In this document: in pieces, positions 9,915 to 20,898 of the stretch | How the letters are laid out: every line of letters begins with the position of its first letter | Position numbering within the stretch: the stretch's first letter is position 1 | Source of the DNA: Heloderma charlesbogerti | Taxonomy: Eukaryota > Chordata > Lepidosauria > Squamata > Helodermatidae | DNA: 64,000 nt | Direction of reading: 5' to 3' | Assembly (NCBI GenBank): GCA_026122225.1 | Contig: JANEZZ010001570.1 | Coordinates: 5,828,501-5,892,500 of the forward strand | Made by a program: the position numbers and the translations under genes | Notes under the pieces: model-generated | Seen by the model: only the letters and a program-made list of their open reading frames with translations | Databases searched by the model: none | What the model was told of the DNA's origin: nothing

Positions 9915-11883
9915 TAGAAATGACTGCAATTGTACGGTAGTTTGAACATTCTTTGGCGTTGTCCTTTTTTGGAATTGGAATGTAAACTGACCTTTTCCAG
10001 TCTTGTGGCCACTGTTGATGTTCCAAATTTGTTGGCATATTGAGCGCAGCACTTGAACAGCATCATCTTTTAGGATTTTAAATAGCTCAGCTGGAATACT
10101 GTCATCTCCGCTAGCTTTGTTGTTACTAATGCTTCCTAAGGCCCACTTGACTTCACTCTCGAGGATGTCCGGCTCAAGTTCAGTGACCGCACTATCATGG
10201 TTATCAGGGACATTCAGATCTTTCCTGTATAGTTCTTCTGTGTATTCTTGCCACCTCTTCTTAATGTCATCTGCTTCTGTTAGGTCCCTGCCTTCTTTGT
10301 CCTTGATCATGCCCGTCTTTGCACAAAACATTCCCTTGATATCTTTGAATTTCTTGAAGAGATCTCTAGTCTTTCCCATTCTGTTGTTTTCTTCGATTTC
10401 TTGGCATTGTTCATTTAAGAAGGCCTTCTTGTCTCTCCTTGCTGTTCTCTGGAACTCTGCATTCAGTTGGATATATCTTCCCCTTTCTCCCTTGCTTTTC
10501 ACTTCCCTTCTTTCCTCAGCTACTTGTAAAGCCTCATCAGACAGCCACTTTGCTTTCTTGCATTTCTTTTTCTTTGGGATGGATTGAGTTGCTGCCTCCT
10601 GAACAATGTTATGGACCTCTGTCCATAGTTCCTCCGGCACTCTGTCTATCAGGTCTAATCTCTTAAATCTATTCCTCACTTCCACTGTATATTCATAAGG
10701 GATATGATTTAGGTCATACCTGAATGGTTTAGTGGTTTTCCCTACGTTCTTCAATTTAAGCCGAAATTTTGCAACAAGAAGCTCATGATCTGAGCCACAG
10801 TCAGCTCCAGGTCTTGTTTTTACTGACTGTATGGAGCTTCTCCATCTTTGGCTGCAAAGGACATAATCGATCTGATTTCGATATTGACCACCTGGTGATG
10901 TCCATGTGTAGAGTTGCCTCTTGTGCTGTTGGAAAAGAGTGTTTGCTATGATCAGCGTGTTCTCTTGGCAAAACTCTATTAGCCTTTGTCCTGCTTCATT
11001 TTGTACACCAAGGCCATGCCTGCCTGTTATCCCGGTGATTCTTGACTTCCTACTTTAGCATTCCAATCCCCTATGATGAAGAGGACATCTTTTTTTGGTG
11101 TTAGTTCTAGAAGGTGTTGTAGGTCTTCATAGAACCGATCAACCTCAGCTTCTTCGGCATCAGTGGTTGGGGCATAGACTTGAATTACTTTGATGTTGAA
11201 TGGTTTGCCTTGGATTCGTACTGAGATCATTCTATCATTTTTGAGATTGTACCCCAGTACTTCTTTTCCCACTCTTTTATTGACTATGAGTGCTACTCCA
11301 TTTCTTCTAAGGGATTCTTGCTCACAGTAGTAGATATGATGGTCACCTGAATTAAATTCGTCCATGCTTGTCCATTTTAGTTCGCTGATTCCCAATATGT
11401 CGATGTTCAATCTTGCCATCTCATGTTTGACCACCTCCAGCTTACCTTGATTCATTGATCTGACATTCCAGGTTCCTAAACAATATTGTTCTTTACAGCA
11501 TTGGATTTTCTTTTCACCACCAAACACATCCACAGCTGAGTGTCCTTTCGGCTTTGGCCCAGCCACTTCACTCTTTCTGGTGCTACTGGGAAATACCCTC
11601 TGCTCTTCCCCAGCCAGTAGTATATTGGACACCTTCCGACCTGAGGGGCTCATCTTCCGGCGTCATCTCTTTTAGCCTTGTGATACGTTCCATGGGGTTT
11701 TCTTGGCAAGAATACTGGAGTGGGTTGCCATTTCCTTCTCCAGTGGACCACATTTTGTCAAAACTCTCTGCCATGACCTGTCTGTCTTGGGTGGCCCTGC
11801 CCGGCACAGCTTATGGCTTCACTGAGTTATGCAAGCCCCTTCACCACAACAAGGCAGTGATCCATGAAGGGGTTTTGTGTTCT

Positions 11884-12640
11884 AGCTGCCTGTAAAAAAC
11901 CCCATGGGCCTACACACGCTTGTTAAACCACCTGCTTGTGTTATCTTGTGGTGTTCTGGCTTCAAGGCCCTTAAAGGCAGGAGCAGAAGCCTTGCCGATT
12001 AGACTGAATGATTTCAGCTGGGCTGCTGTAAGAACTTCCCCCACCCCCAGAAAGCCTGGGAACACTATTCAGCCAGCTAATGATTGGCTAAGGAGGCTCA
12101 CCTCACATTTGTCAATGGCTTTTGAGTATAAAATAAGGGGGGGCTATGGCTGCCCTTTTTCTTCATCTTCATTTGGTTTCGTGTGTTTTTGTCTCCAAGA
12201 CTTGTGATTCTGAAACTTATATTTTGGGCTCTGTTCTATCTGAAGACCCATGCATAGATGGGCATAGACAGGTTCAGGTAGCTTTGTTATTATTTTGCCT
12301 TGATGTATTGCTTCCAAAGACTGCTGTCTTTTGTTGTATGTTATCCTTTTCCCCTTTTGTAAATAAACTTACCACGTCTCACAGCTGAACACGTGTGCTT
12401 CATTCTAATGAAGCCTCGGTACGAAGTCCAGAGCCTGCTACTTGGTTATTGCTACTGTTCAAGGTTTCAGGTCTAGGACTTGGAATGGAGGGTGCCAGGT
12501 CTGAGAATCCCCTGGCTCAGGCTGAGTTGGATGTAAGGGGTGGTAGCAGCCCACGTTGCTGGGTGGTTGTTCAGCCTGAGCAACCTCTCATCCCTGGCTA
12601 CCCTGCTGGGAGCTAGGGCAACCGCCTCCCTCCCTACACA
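11884..12640 (+). promoter_or_regulatory. Candidate solo LTR or promoter-like segment
   Basis: A TATA-like TATAAAATAAGG (12127-12138) is followed about 230 bases later by a poly(A) signal (AATAAA, 12362-12367) after a T-rich stretch, the layout of an LTR U3-R-U5. There is no paired LTR and no internal retroviral or gypsy coding sequence here. Boundaries are not defined. It could equally be ordinary sequence with chance signals. Confidence 0.3.
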
Positions 12641-13137
12641 GACCTCTTGAAACTAATAGCTCATGAATGAATAGATTACATAAAAAGATGGAACCCAAAA
12701 TGTCTGGCAGACTATTTTGGAACTCTATGTGGACAGAGGAGTGGAGGATGTGTTCCTCTTCCTTTCACTGCCCACCCCTCTGCACGATCAACACCATGCT
12801 CTGTTTTATTTTCTTATCTTCCTTTCCTTTCTTTTCAACTCCCCCCTTTCTTTTTCCCTTTCTCCTCATTCTTTTGTGATTTTTCTTTTTCTTTAAAAAA
12901 AATCACACCATAATAAGCAAATCAGCAGATGCGAAAGTGGTTTAATGTGTAAGACACAGAAGTTAACGGATGTCAGTGAAATGAGGGAGGGGTTGGGGGA
13001 GGAAACCATGGGAAATGGAGGCTTAATCTCATATGTTTTGTACCATCAACTGCATAATTGGGAAGGAGGGAGGGGGTTCTTTTATTGTAGAAAGTAACCA
13101 ATATAAAATACCTTGCAATAAAAAATAAATAACAACT

Positions 13138-13192
13138 ACAAAAACGTGTATGAGGCAGGGTGATGGCATGATAAAAGCCTCATCTAGAAGCA
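13138..13192 (+). repeat. Right end of GCTTCCAGA-type MITE
   Basis: TGAGGCAGGG...ATAAAAGCCTCATCTAGAAGC matches the right end of the MITE at 54266-54493 (ATAAAAGCCTTGTCTGGAAGC). Followed by a CA run. Confidence 0.5.
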
Positions 13193-13244
13193 CACACACA
13201 CAGCTACAGCCATCCTTTGCAACAAGGTTATAATAGCAAGTTTG

Positions 13245-13590
13245 TCTCCTAGGGACAAGCATCACCCAAAAAAAGAGGACAGTGATTTGCATAACATTTG
13301 CATAAGTTAATTTATAAGTACAGATGCAATTTTAGAAATCATTATTACAGTTTAAATAGAAATATAGGAAATCTCACCATAGTGCAGAAGAGTGTGACCA
13401 GGCGAGCTGTGTGCCTGCCTGTTCAGTCTGCTGTCCAGGGGTTCAATATTGATGGGCAGCAGTTCCTACAGTTCTTTACCTTTAAATCAGAGTTTGAACA
13501 GGACAGCTCCTCAAGGACAGGATAGTCCTCTGGCAGCGCTTCAAAGACAGGTCTGTCCTCTGTAAAAAAGGACACATGGCAATCCTAAGG
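13245..13590 (+). mobile_element. TAGGGTG-type DNA transposon remnant, copy 1
   Basis: Shares an ordered set of blocks with 22555-22885: AGAGGACA..TTTGCATA, CTAATTTATAAGTA-like, AATATAGGAAATCTCACCAT, GTGTGACCAGGCGA, then AAAAAGGACACATGGC and ATCCTA at the right end. No coding sequence. Weak terminal inverted repeats; a superfamily close to hAT is likely but unproven. Confidence 0.62.
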
Positions 13591-13953
13591 CCTAGTGAAT
13601 ATCTAGCCCTTCAGAAAATTAACAATTATCATCCAGTATATCCCATTGTCACTTAACTGATGGGAAGGAGAGGCATTAATTGTCATGGAAAGAGTGTAAG
13701 CAGAGTGCTGAAGATAAAATCTGGGATGTTTTAATCATCTGGAAAGGCCTTTATACTATACTTCCTCTTTTTAAATGCAATTCTGATTCCTGTTTTCTGA
13801 CTGAATATGAAATAAAGAGGTCAGCTGTACAGGCACTTGGGCAGCAATGACTGCTAACGACTCAGTGAAAATACCCTCTGGAAAACAAAACCAAAAAAAC
13901 TGTCATACTGAAACTGCCATGCAGCTTAATTTGCAAGCCTCACTTAGGGTTGT

Positions 13954-16900
13954 TGTTGTTGTTGTTCAGTCATTCAGTCGTGTCCGACTCTTCGTGACCC
14001 CATGGACCATAGCACGCCAGGCCTTCCTGTCCTGCGTTCTCTCCCGGAGCGTGCTCAAGTTCATATTCATTGCATCCGTGATGCTATCTAGCCATCTCAT
14101 CCTCTGCCGTCCCCTTCTCCTTTTGCCTTCAGTCTTTCCCAGCATCAGGGTCTTTTCCAGAGAGTTTTCTCTTCGCATTAGGTGGCCAAAATATTGGAGC
14201 TTCAGCTTCATTATCTGTCCTTCCAATGAGCAGTCAGGGTTGATTTCCTTTAGGATGGACTGATTTGACCTCCTTGCAGTCCAGGGGACTCGTAAGAGTC
14301 TTCTCCAGCACCACAGTTCGAAAGCATCAATTCTTCGGCGCTCAGCCTTCCTTATAGTCCAGCTCTCACAGCCATACATTACTACTGGGAAAACCATAGC
14401 TTTGATTAGACGGACCTTTGTCGGCAAGGTGATGTCTCTGCTTCTTACTATGCTGTCTAGGTTGGCCATAGCTTTCCTCCCAAGGAGCAAGCGTCTTTTA
14501 ATTTCATGGCTACAGTCACCGTCTGCGGTGATCTTGGAGCCCAAGAAAGTAAAATCTGTCACTGCTTCCATTTCTTCCCCTTCTATATGCCAGGAAGTGA
14601 TGGGGCCAGATGCCATGATCTTAGTTTTTTTAATGTTGAGTTTCAAACCAGCTTTTGCACTCTCCTCTTTCACCCTCCACAAGAGGCTCTTGAGATCCTC
14701 TTCGCTTTCTGCCATTAGGGTGGTATCGTCTGCATATCGGAGGTTGTTGATAATTCTCCCGGCAATCTTAATTCCAACCTCTGATTCATCCAACCCGGCA
14801 TTTCTCATGATGTACTCTGCATATAAGTTAAATAAGCAGGGTGACAATATGCAGCCTTGTCGTACTCCTTTCCCAATTTTGAACCACTCGGTTGTTCCAT
14901 GTGTGGTTCTTACTGTTGCTTCTTGACCCTCGTACAGGTTTCTCAGGAGACAGGTAAGGTGGTCTGGTACTCCCATCACTTTAAGAATTTGCCACAGTTT
15001 GTTGTGATCCACACAATCAAAGGCTTTAGCGTAGTCAATGAAGCAGAAATAGAGGTTTTTCTGGAATTCTCTTGCTTTTTCCATGATGCAGCGAATGTTG
15101 GCGATTTGATCTCTAGTTCCTCTGCCTCTTCGAAACCCAGCTTGCACTTCCGGTAGTTCTCGGTTCGCATACTGCTGAAGCCTAGCTTGTAGGATTTTGA
15201 GCATCACCTTGCTGGCATGTGAAATGAGCGCAATTGTGCGGTAGTTTGAACACTCTTTGGCGTTGCCCTTCTTTGGAATTGGAATGTAAACTGACCTTTT
15301 CCAGTCTTGTGGCCACTGTTGAGTGTTCCAGATTTGTTGGCATATTGAATGCAGCACTTTAACAGCATCATCTTCTAGGATTTTAAATAGCTCGGCTGGA
15401 ATACTGTCATCTCCGCTAGCTTTGTTGTTACTAATGCTTCCTAAGGCCCACTTGACTTCACTCTCGAGGATGTCCGGCTCAAGTTCAGTGACCGCACTAT
15501 CATGGCTATCAGGGACATTCAGATCTTTCCTGTATAGTTCTTCTGTGTATTCTTGCCACCTCTTCTTAATCTCATCTGCTTCTGTTAGGTCCCTGCCTTC
15601 TTTGTCCTTTATCATGCCCGTCTTTGCACAAAACGTTCCCTTGAGATCTCCAATTTTCTTGAAGAGATCTCTAGTCTTTCCCATTCTGTTGTTTTCCTCG
15701 ATTTCTTTGCATTGTTCATTTAAGAAGGCCTTCTTGTCTCTCCTTGCTATTCTCTGGAACTCTGCATTCAGTTGGGTATATCTTCCCCTTTCTCCCTTGC
15801 TTTTCGCTTCCCTTCTTTCATGAGCTACTTGTAAAGCCTCATCTGACAGCCACTTGGCTTTCTTACATTTCTTTTTCTTTGGGACGGATTTCGTTGCTGC
15901 CTCCTGAACAATGTTACGGACCTCCGTCCATAGTTCCTCAGGCACTCTGTCTATCAGGTCTAATCCCTGAAATCTATTCCTCACCTCCACTGTATATTCA
16001 TCAGGGATATGATTTAGGTCATACCTGAACGGTTTAGTGGTTTTCCCGACGTTCTTCAATTTAAGCCGAAATTTTGCAAGAAGCAGCTCATGATCTGAGC
16101 CACAGTCAGCTCCAGGTCTTGTTTTGACTGACTGTATGGAGCTTCTCCATCTTTGGCTGCAAAGGACATAATCAATCTGATTTCGATATTGACCATCTGG
16201 TGACGTCCATGTGTAGAGTCGCCTCTTGTGCTGTTGGAAAAGAGTGTTTGCTATGATCAGCATGTTCTCTTGGCAAAACTCTATTAGCTTTTGTCCTGCT
16301 TCATTTTGTACACCAAGGCCATGCCTGCCTGTTATCCCGGTGATTTCTTGACTTCCTACTTTAGCATTCCAATCCCCTATGATAAAGAGGACATCTTTTT
16401 TTGGTGTTAGTTCTAGAAGGTGTTGTAGGTCTTCATAGAACCGATCAACCTCAGCTTCTTCGGCCTCAGTGGTTGGGGCATAGACTTGAATTACTGTAAT
16501 GTTGAATGGTTTGCCTTGGATTCGTACTGAGATCATTCTATCATTTTTAAGATTGTACCCCAGTACTGCTTTTCCCACCCTTTTGTTGACTATGAGTGCT
16601 ACTCCATTTCTTCTAAGGGATTCTTGCCCACAATAGTAGATATGATGGTCACCTGAATAAAATTCGCCCATGCCTGTCCATTTTAGTTCGCTGATTCCCA
16701 AGATGTCGATGTTCAATCTTGCCATCTCATGTTTGACCACCTCCAGCTTACCTTGATTCATTGATCTGACATTCCAGGTTCCTAAACAATATTGTTCTTT
16801 ACAGCATCGGATTTTCTTTTCACCGCCAGACACATCCACAGCTGAGTGTCCTTTCGGGTTTGGCCCAGCCGCTTCACTCTTTCTGGCGCTACTTGGAAAT

Positions 16901-17172
16901 ACCCTCTGCTCTTCCCCAGTAGCATATTGGACACCTTCCGACCTGAGGGGCTCATCTTCCGGCGTCATATCTTTTAGCCTTGTGATACGTTCCATGGGGT
17001 TTTCTTGGCAAGAATACTGGAGTGGGTTGCCATTTCCTTCTCCAGTGGACCACATTTTGTCAGAACTCTCTGCCATGACCTGTCCGTCTTGGGTGGCCCT
17101 GCACGGCATAGCTTATGGCTTCACTGAGTTACGCAAGCCCCTTCGCCACAACAAGGCAGTGATCCATGAAGG
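13954..17172 (-). mobile_element. Full-length RTE-BovB LINE with intact ORF
   Basis: About 3.2 kb, the usual BovB length, on the minus strand. The target-site duplication CACTTAGGGTTGT is perfect at 13941-13953 and 17186-17198. The 3' end is a short (AAC)n run (read as GTT repeats on the plus strand) directly after the stop codon, so there is almost no 3' UTR. About 60 bases precede the ATG. Between the 5' end and the duplication lie 13 extra bases that form an inverted copy of the adjoining GATCCATGA. The intact ORF, clean duplication and full length suggest a young insertion. The family assignment is from protein motifs and from the characteristic C-terminal end VHGVTKSRTRL shared with BovB of snakes, lizards and ruminants. 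Confidence 0.93.
13966..17109 (-). CDS. BovB endonuclease/reverse transcriptase, 1047 aa, intact
   Basis: Single open frame of a BovB retrotransposon. The enzyme nicks chromosomal DNA and primes reverse transcription of its own RNA at the nick. An APE-type endonuclease occupies about residues 105-350: TWN at 111-113, E141 in SELKW, VYAPT at 209-213, GDWNAK at 245-250, IDYV at 312-315 and the terminal GSDH at 337-340. A basic linker (KKKKCKKAKW, 411-420) follows. The reverse transcriptase spans about 560-870, with FIDYAKAFD at 690-698, GVRQGCILSP at 748-757 and catalytic YADD at 792-795. A C-terminal region contains the RTE-type ELWCWRRLLRVPW (931-943) and a basic tail. All expected catalytic residues seen are present, with no internal stop or frameshift. 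The first ATG may not be the true start: the endonuclease begins about 100 residues in, and the N-terminal part is also present in the other copy here. Activity is inferred, not shown. Confidence 0.92.
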   Translation of the reverse strand: MPCRATQDGQVMAESSDKMWSTGEGNGNPLQYSCQENPMERITRLKDMTPEDEPLRSEGVQYATGEEQRVFPSSARKSEAAGPNPKGHSAVDVSGGEKKIRCCKEQYCLGTWNVRSMNQGKLEVVKHEMARLNIDILGISELKWTGMGEFYSGDHHIYYCGQESLRRNGVALIVNKRVGKAVLGYNLKNDRMISVRIQGKPFNITVIQVYAPTTEAEEAEVDRFYEDLQHLLELTPKKDVLFIIGDWNAKVGSQEITGITGRHGLGVQNEAGQKLIEFCQENMLIIANTLFQQHKRRLYTWTSPDGQYRNQIDYVLCSQRWRSSIQSVKTRPGADCGSDHELLLAKFRLKLKNVGKTTKPFRYDLNHIPDEYTVEVRNRFQGLDLIDRVPEELWTEVRNIVQEAATKSVPKKKKCKKAKWLSDEALQVAHERREAKSKGERGRYTQLNAEFQRIARRDKKAFLNEQCKEIEENNRMGKTRDLFKKIGDLKGTFCAKTGMIKDKEGRDLTEADEIKKRWQEYTEELYRKDLNVPDSHDSAVTELEPDILESEVKWALGSISNNKASGDDSIPAELFKILEDDAVKVLHSICQQIWNTQQWPQDWKRSVYIPIPKKGNAKECSNYRTIALISHASKVMLKILQARLQQYANRELPEVQAGFRRGRGTRDQIANIRCIMEKAREFQKNLYFCFIDYAKAFDCVDHNKLWQILKVMGVPDHLTCLLRNLYEGQEATVRTTHGTTEWFKIGKGVRQGCILSPCLFNLYAEYIMRNAGLDESEVGIKIAGRIINNLRYADDTTLMAESEEDLKSLLWRVKEESAKAGLKLNIKKTKIMASGPITSWHIEGEEMEAVTDFTFLGSKITADGDCSHEIKRRLLLGRKAMANLDSIVRSRDITLPTKVRLIKAMVFPVVMYGCESWTIRKAERRRIDAFELWCWRRLLRVPWTARRSNQSILKEINPDCSLEGQIMKLKLQYFGHLMRRENSLEKTLMLGKTEGKRRRGRQRMRWLDSITDAMNMNLSTLRERTQDRKAWRAMVHGVTKSRTRLND

Positions 17173-17184
17173 GGATCATGGATC
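17161..17184. repeat. Inverted repeat at BovB 5' junction
   Basis: GATCCATGA (17161-17169) and its exact complement TCATGGATC (17176-17184) are separated by six bases. The right arm lies outside the family 5' end as defined by the other full-length copy, so it is probably extra sequence created during insertion. Confidence 0.7.
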
Positions 17185-17199
17185 ACACTTAGGGTTGTG

Positions 17200-18190
17200 T
17201 CCTTACAATTTGTTGCTGCTGCTGCCCAGGCTAATAGCTGAGGAGGTGGGGTGACAAGGGAATTCCCTGTCTGCTTATTTTCTCTCCCTGCCCCCCACCC
17301 CACCACCCAAGAAATAGGATATGGTTGTCCATACTTGTTTAATTTTAACTATTCTTAGATTTCTGCCATTCATATTTATTTTCTGAAGGGCTAAATATTC
17401 ATTTGGTCAAATAATTATGCCCCCCCCATTCTAGGTGTGACTAATTATTCATGTATTCTGGTGTAGATTTTATCAATTATGCTCACAAGGAAAAAGCTAC
17501 TGTTTCAGGCAGACGCTGTTTTAGAAAGCCTTTTGCCATTTCCTGCAGAGCTGGTTCACAAGCTGTCTCTAGCATCCCCAAGGATTATTGCCATGTTATA
17601 TGGCTAATACAGGACTATTCCTGTACTTGCAGTGGTGGGCCGGCCACTGTGATGTTTACATTAACACATGCCTTCGTTAACTTACAGAAATAGGTGAGAA
17701 ATGTACTTACCCTGCAGTTTTTACTGCTGATAGCCAATGAGGCATTTCCTGTCTTGAAGGATGGGAGACTGCAATATTCCTTAGAGTATTGCTGCTCCAA
17801 ATTCTATTTCCTTTCTGATGTCAAGTACAAAGGAAATAGCCACATAAAGCAGTATCCATAAAACTGACGCATAGAATTTGACCCATTATCTGAAGATGTG
17901 ATTGTATGTACTAGTATATGCAATTCAGAGGTGGCAGCTGGGTATTCAGTCTAATTTAGTCCCCTGGGAAGATCTAGGCCCCTGCTCAATCACTCAAAGC
18001 CTGGTCCAACCACCTTTGCCAGATACTTTCATAAGAACTTATTATTAACAGCACTATCTGTATAAAAGAGATTGGGGCAGCAGAAATAACCTTGATGTTG
18101 GGTGGTATCAGTGCGACTTCATCAACCTCTCTATCAAAAGATGCCCAGCAAATAGATTGTATCACTGCTGAGGGGAAGTAAACACAATGT
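17200..18190. other. No recognisable gene or repeat
   Basis: AT-rich, with C runs near 17290 and 17420. Frames up to 80 aa show no motifs. Confidence 0.45.
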
Positions 18191-18191
18191 T

Positions 18192-18530
18192 TAAGGTCGA
18201 AATGTGTCCTACTTTACAGAGGACAACCCTCTCTATCTGAAAGGCTGCTCAGGCCAAGTCTGGTTAGAGAGTATAAAAAAACCACAGGAAGGGGAGCAGG
18301 GGCCTTGAAGTCACCCTTAATAGCAGCACCTGGACAGCAGGCTGAACAGGGAGACACACAAGTCACCTGATCACAGTTCTTCCCCACCAGAGTGAGATGT
18401 ATTATATTACTATTTAAATTATAGTAATTATTTCTGAATTTCCACCTATACAGACAAATTAGCATTTGCAAAAGTTATGCAAATCTGTGCTCTTTTGTCC
18501 TCCCTTTGATAGGAGGTGATGTGTAAGTGG
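18192..18530 (-). mobile_element. TAGGGTG-type DNA transposon remnant, copy 2
   Basis: Reverse orientation of the family at 13245-13590 and 22555-22885. The right edge GTAAGTGGCCACCCTAA is the complement of TTAGGGTGGCCACTTAC. Internal blocks such as GTGAGATGTATTATATT and CAAATTAGCATTTGC match in inverted form. The left edge is ATGTGTCCTACTTTACAGAG. Confidence 0.65.
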
Positions 18531-18879
18531 CCACCCTAACAAAGCTTTATTGACATTGCATGGGCACGGGAAAAGGATGCACATTTCTAATTGAGAAGCC
18601 ATAATTAAAAATGAGAAATTGGTATATATTTCTCTGTGGCGGCGGGGGGGGGCAGATTTAGAAAAGAAAGTTCCCCTTTGTCTCTTCTTAGCTATAGACA
18701 TGCATTGAACAAATCGATTATTTATTCTTGAAGTCTAGACAATCAATTAATCATGTTTTGGGGCCATTTGAATGAATTTCACAGGAAGAAATTCTTCTCT
18801 TACAGCAGCAGCAGCAAACCCCCAAAACAAAGCTGTGTGATAATGAATGGGGGAGCACTATGCGTCTACCTATGGATGT

Positions 18880-20720
18880 ATGTGTTACATTTATTAAACG
18901 CCTCGTAACATTAATTCTCTAGACATTGTACAACAGTTAAAATCATCATAATAAAAACAAATCACAATAAATAATTGAAATCCAGCACAGCATAAAACCC
19001 AATATATACCAACACAGCACAACAAAATAAAATAAAAAATACCAAATAAATTCAAAATACAGAAGGTAAAACAAACTATCAGGAGCTAAAAGCACCCCCA
19101 GGGACTAAAGTACTAGAACTAAAATACTTAAAATATTTTAAATGCTTAAAATGCCTGAGAACAAAGAAGTCTTGGCTTGGCACCGGAAAGTCACAAATGT
19201 GGGTGCAAAGCTTCCCGGGGGAGAGTATTCCAAACCTGGGGGGGCCACCAGCAAGACCCCCCCCATAGATACCCTCTGAATCTTGGTTTGAAGAAGGGCT
19301 TCGGAAGATGACTTGTAAGGTGACAGATATGTATGGGACGAGGTGTTCCATCAAGTACTGAGGTTCCAAGCTGTGCAAAGCTTTATAGGTCAAACAAACT
19401 CAGCACTTGGAATTGGGCCCAGGCACAAATTGGAAGCCAGTGAAGGTGAGAAAGGGCCAGCATAATATGATCATAACACCTGCTCCCATTGCACCTGTTA
19501 AAACTCTCACAGCCATATTTTGCACTAGCTGAAGTTTCCAAACCATCCTCAAAGCCAGCCCCACACAGAGTGCACTACAGTAAGCTAAATGGGAGGTTTC
19601 CAGAACATAGACCAGCCAGATTATTCACCAGATAGCATTGTAGCTGGGGTACCAGGTGAAACTGGTAAAAGGCGCTCCATGCCACAAAGCCCACTTGAGC
19701 CACTAATGACAGTGATGGATCCAGGAGCACCGCCAAGTATCTGGTCTTTCAAGGGGAGTGCAGCCCCACAGGATGAGTCCTTCTCATCTGGTCTGAGGAA
19801 CTACCTACTGTTTCATTTGTATGAATAACTGGCAGGCTCTAGATTAGAGGAAAGGCCTTTATTCTGTTATAAGTGTGCTGAACCAGTCAGCTTAGGCCAG
19901 CTGCAGTGACAGTCACTCCCACAGACTTCCTGTCCCAGCACTTCCTGCTCCCTGACTAGATCCTGTGTCTCTCTCCTTAGTTCCATTACTCATGATACAC
20001 CTACTAGCAGTGGTTCTGTGTTGTCTGGATTGAACTTCAGCTTGTTAGCCCTCATCTAATCTGTTACCATGGCCAGGCATTGATTTGGCACCCCCATCAT
20101 CCGGCTCTAAAGAGAGACACAGAGCTGCATATCATCTGCATACTAATGATAACATACTCCAAATCCCTGAATGACCTCACTCAGTGGTTTCATGTAGAGG
20201 TTGAATAGCATGGGGAATAAGATTGAACCTTGTGGATCCTGAAGTGAAGATCCCATGGAATTGAGCAGAAATCTCCCAGCACAACTTTCTGAAAACTGCA
20301 GTCCAAGTAAGAATGGAACCACCATGAAGCAATCCTGCCCACACGCAATACTGACAGCCATTCCAGAAGGATACAAGAGTTGATGGCATCGAAACCCACT
20401 GGGAGGTCAAAGGTTGCATACACCCCCTTTCTCTCCTGACAGAAGTTATCCGACTGGGTGACTAAGGCTTTCTGGTATTGTAAGTTGTAACCAAGCCTGA
20501 ACCCTGATTGAAATGCTCAGAATATCAGTCTCATCCAAGAAATCCTGGATCTGGTGAAGCACCACACACTTGGCATCTTGCCCAAGAAGGGGACATTTGC
20601 CACTGGCCTATAATTACTAAGACCTTCCTGGTCCCCCCCTGGTCTGCTTTCTTCAGAAGTGGTCACATTACTTTCCTCCTTTAAGGGGAATGGGACTATT
20701 TAAAAACAGTTCAGAGCTCA
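18880..20720 (-). pseudogene. L2-type LINE 3' half, decayed RT and tail
   Basis: Minus strand. Conceptual fragments in several frames show reverse-transcriptase landmarks: WFHSYL and QGSILFPMLFNLYMKPLSEVI (20143-20376), a YADD-like QYADDMQLCVS (around 20110-20140), MRANKLKFNPDNTE (about 20020-20060), then LQLVQN-like and LHWLPI (about 19430-19530), the C-terminal VWNTLPREALHP (about 19200-19240) and KPRLLCSQAF (about 19150-19180). The order and wording are those of vertebrate L2-clade LINEs. Stops and frame changes are frequent. About 19775-20007 fits poorly and may be a later insertion. The tail below 19080 is A/T-rich with AATAAA-like repeats. Confidence 0.78.
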
Positions 20721-20898
20721 GGACAATGTACCTATGTTCCTAAGCAGCTATGATTTTTCTTCAGGGCATTGTAAGCTAAATGTGGACCTCTTACAATATT
20801 GTTGTATGATGTTATACTCATGGAACTCGCTTGATTGCTTGATAGAAAACCATTAATAAAAATGTACATTTAAAATGCTATTAATCACGACTATTAGA

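Larger units (their letters stand above)
7366..11807 (-). pseudogene. Broken BovB endonuclease/reverse transcriptase
   Basis: Open pieces on the minus strand in order: N-terminus 11583-11807, endonuclease 11027-11653, linker and start of RT 9843-10754, RT palm with YAKAFDCVDH 8263-8490, RT with YADD and C-terminal region 7741-8253, C-terminal end 7366-7581. By comparison with the intact copy, one T is missing near 11040 (GTGATTCTTGAC here, GTGATTTCTTGAC there) and one base is missing near 10018, each shifting the frame. The RT is then split by two later insertions between 8637 and 9931. Small in-frame differences near 7485 and 7655 add further change. It cannot make a full protein. Confidence 0.9.
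7360..11872 (-). mobile_element. Full-length but interrupted RTE-BovB LINE
   Basis: Closely similar along its whole length to the intact element at 13954-17172. The target-site duplication TTTTGTGTTCT is perfect at 7349-7359 and 11873-11883. Removing the foldback transposon (8638-9566) and the SINE with one copy of its duplication leaves about 3.2 kb, so nothing large has been lost. The 5' end (near 11872) stops at the same base as the other copy, right after CCATGAAGG, which supports this as the true family 5' end. Confidence 0.9.
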
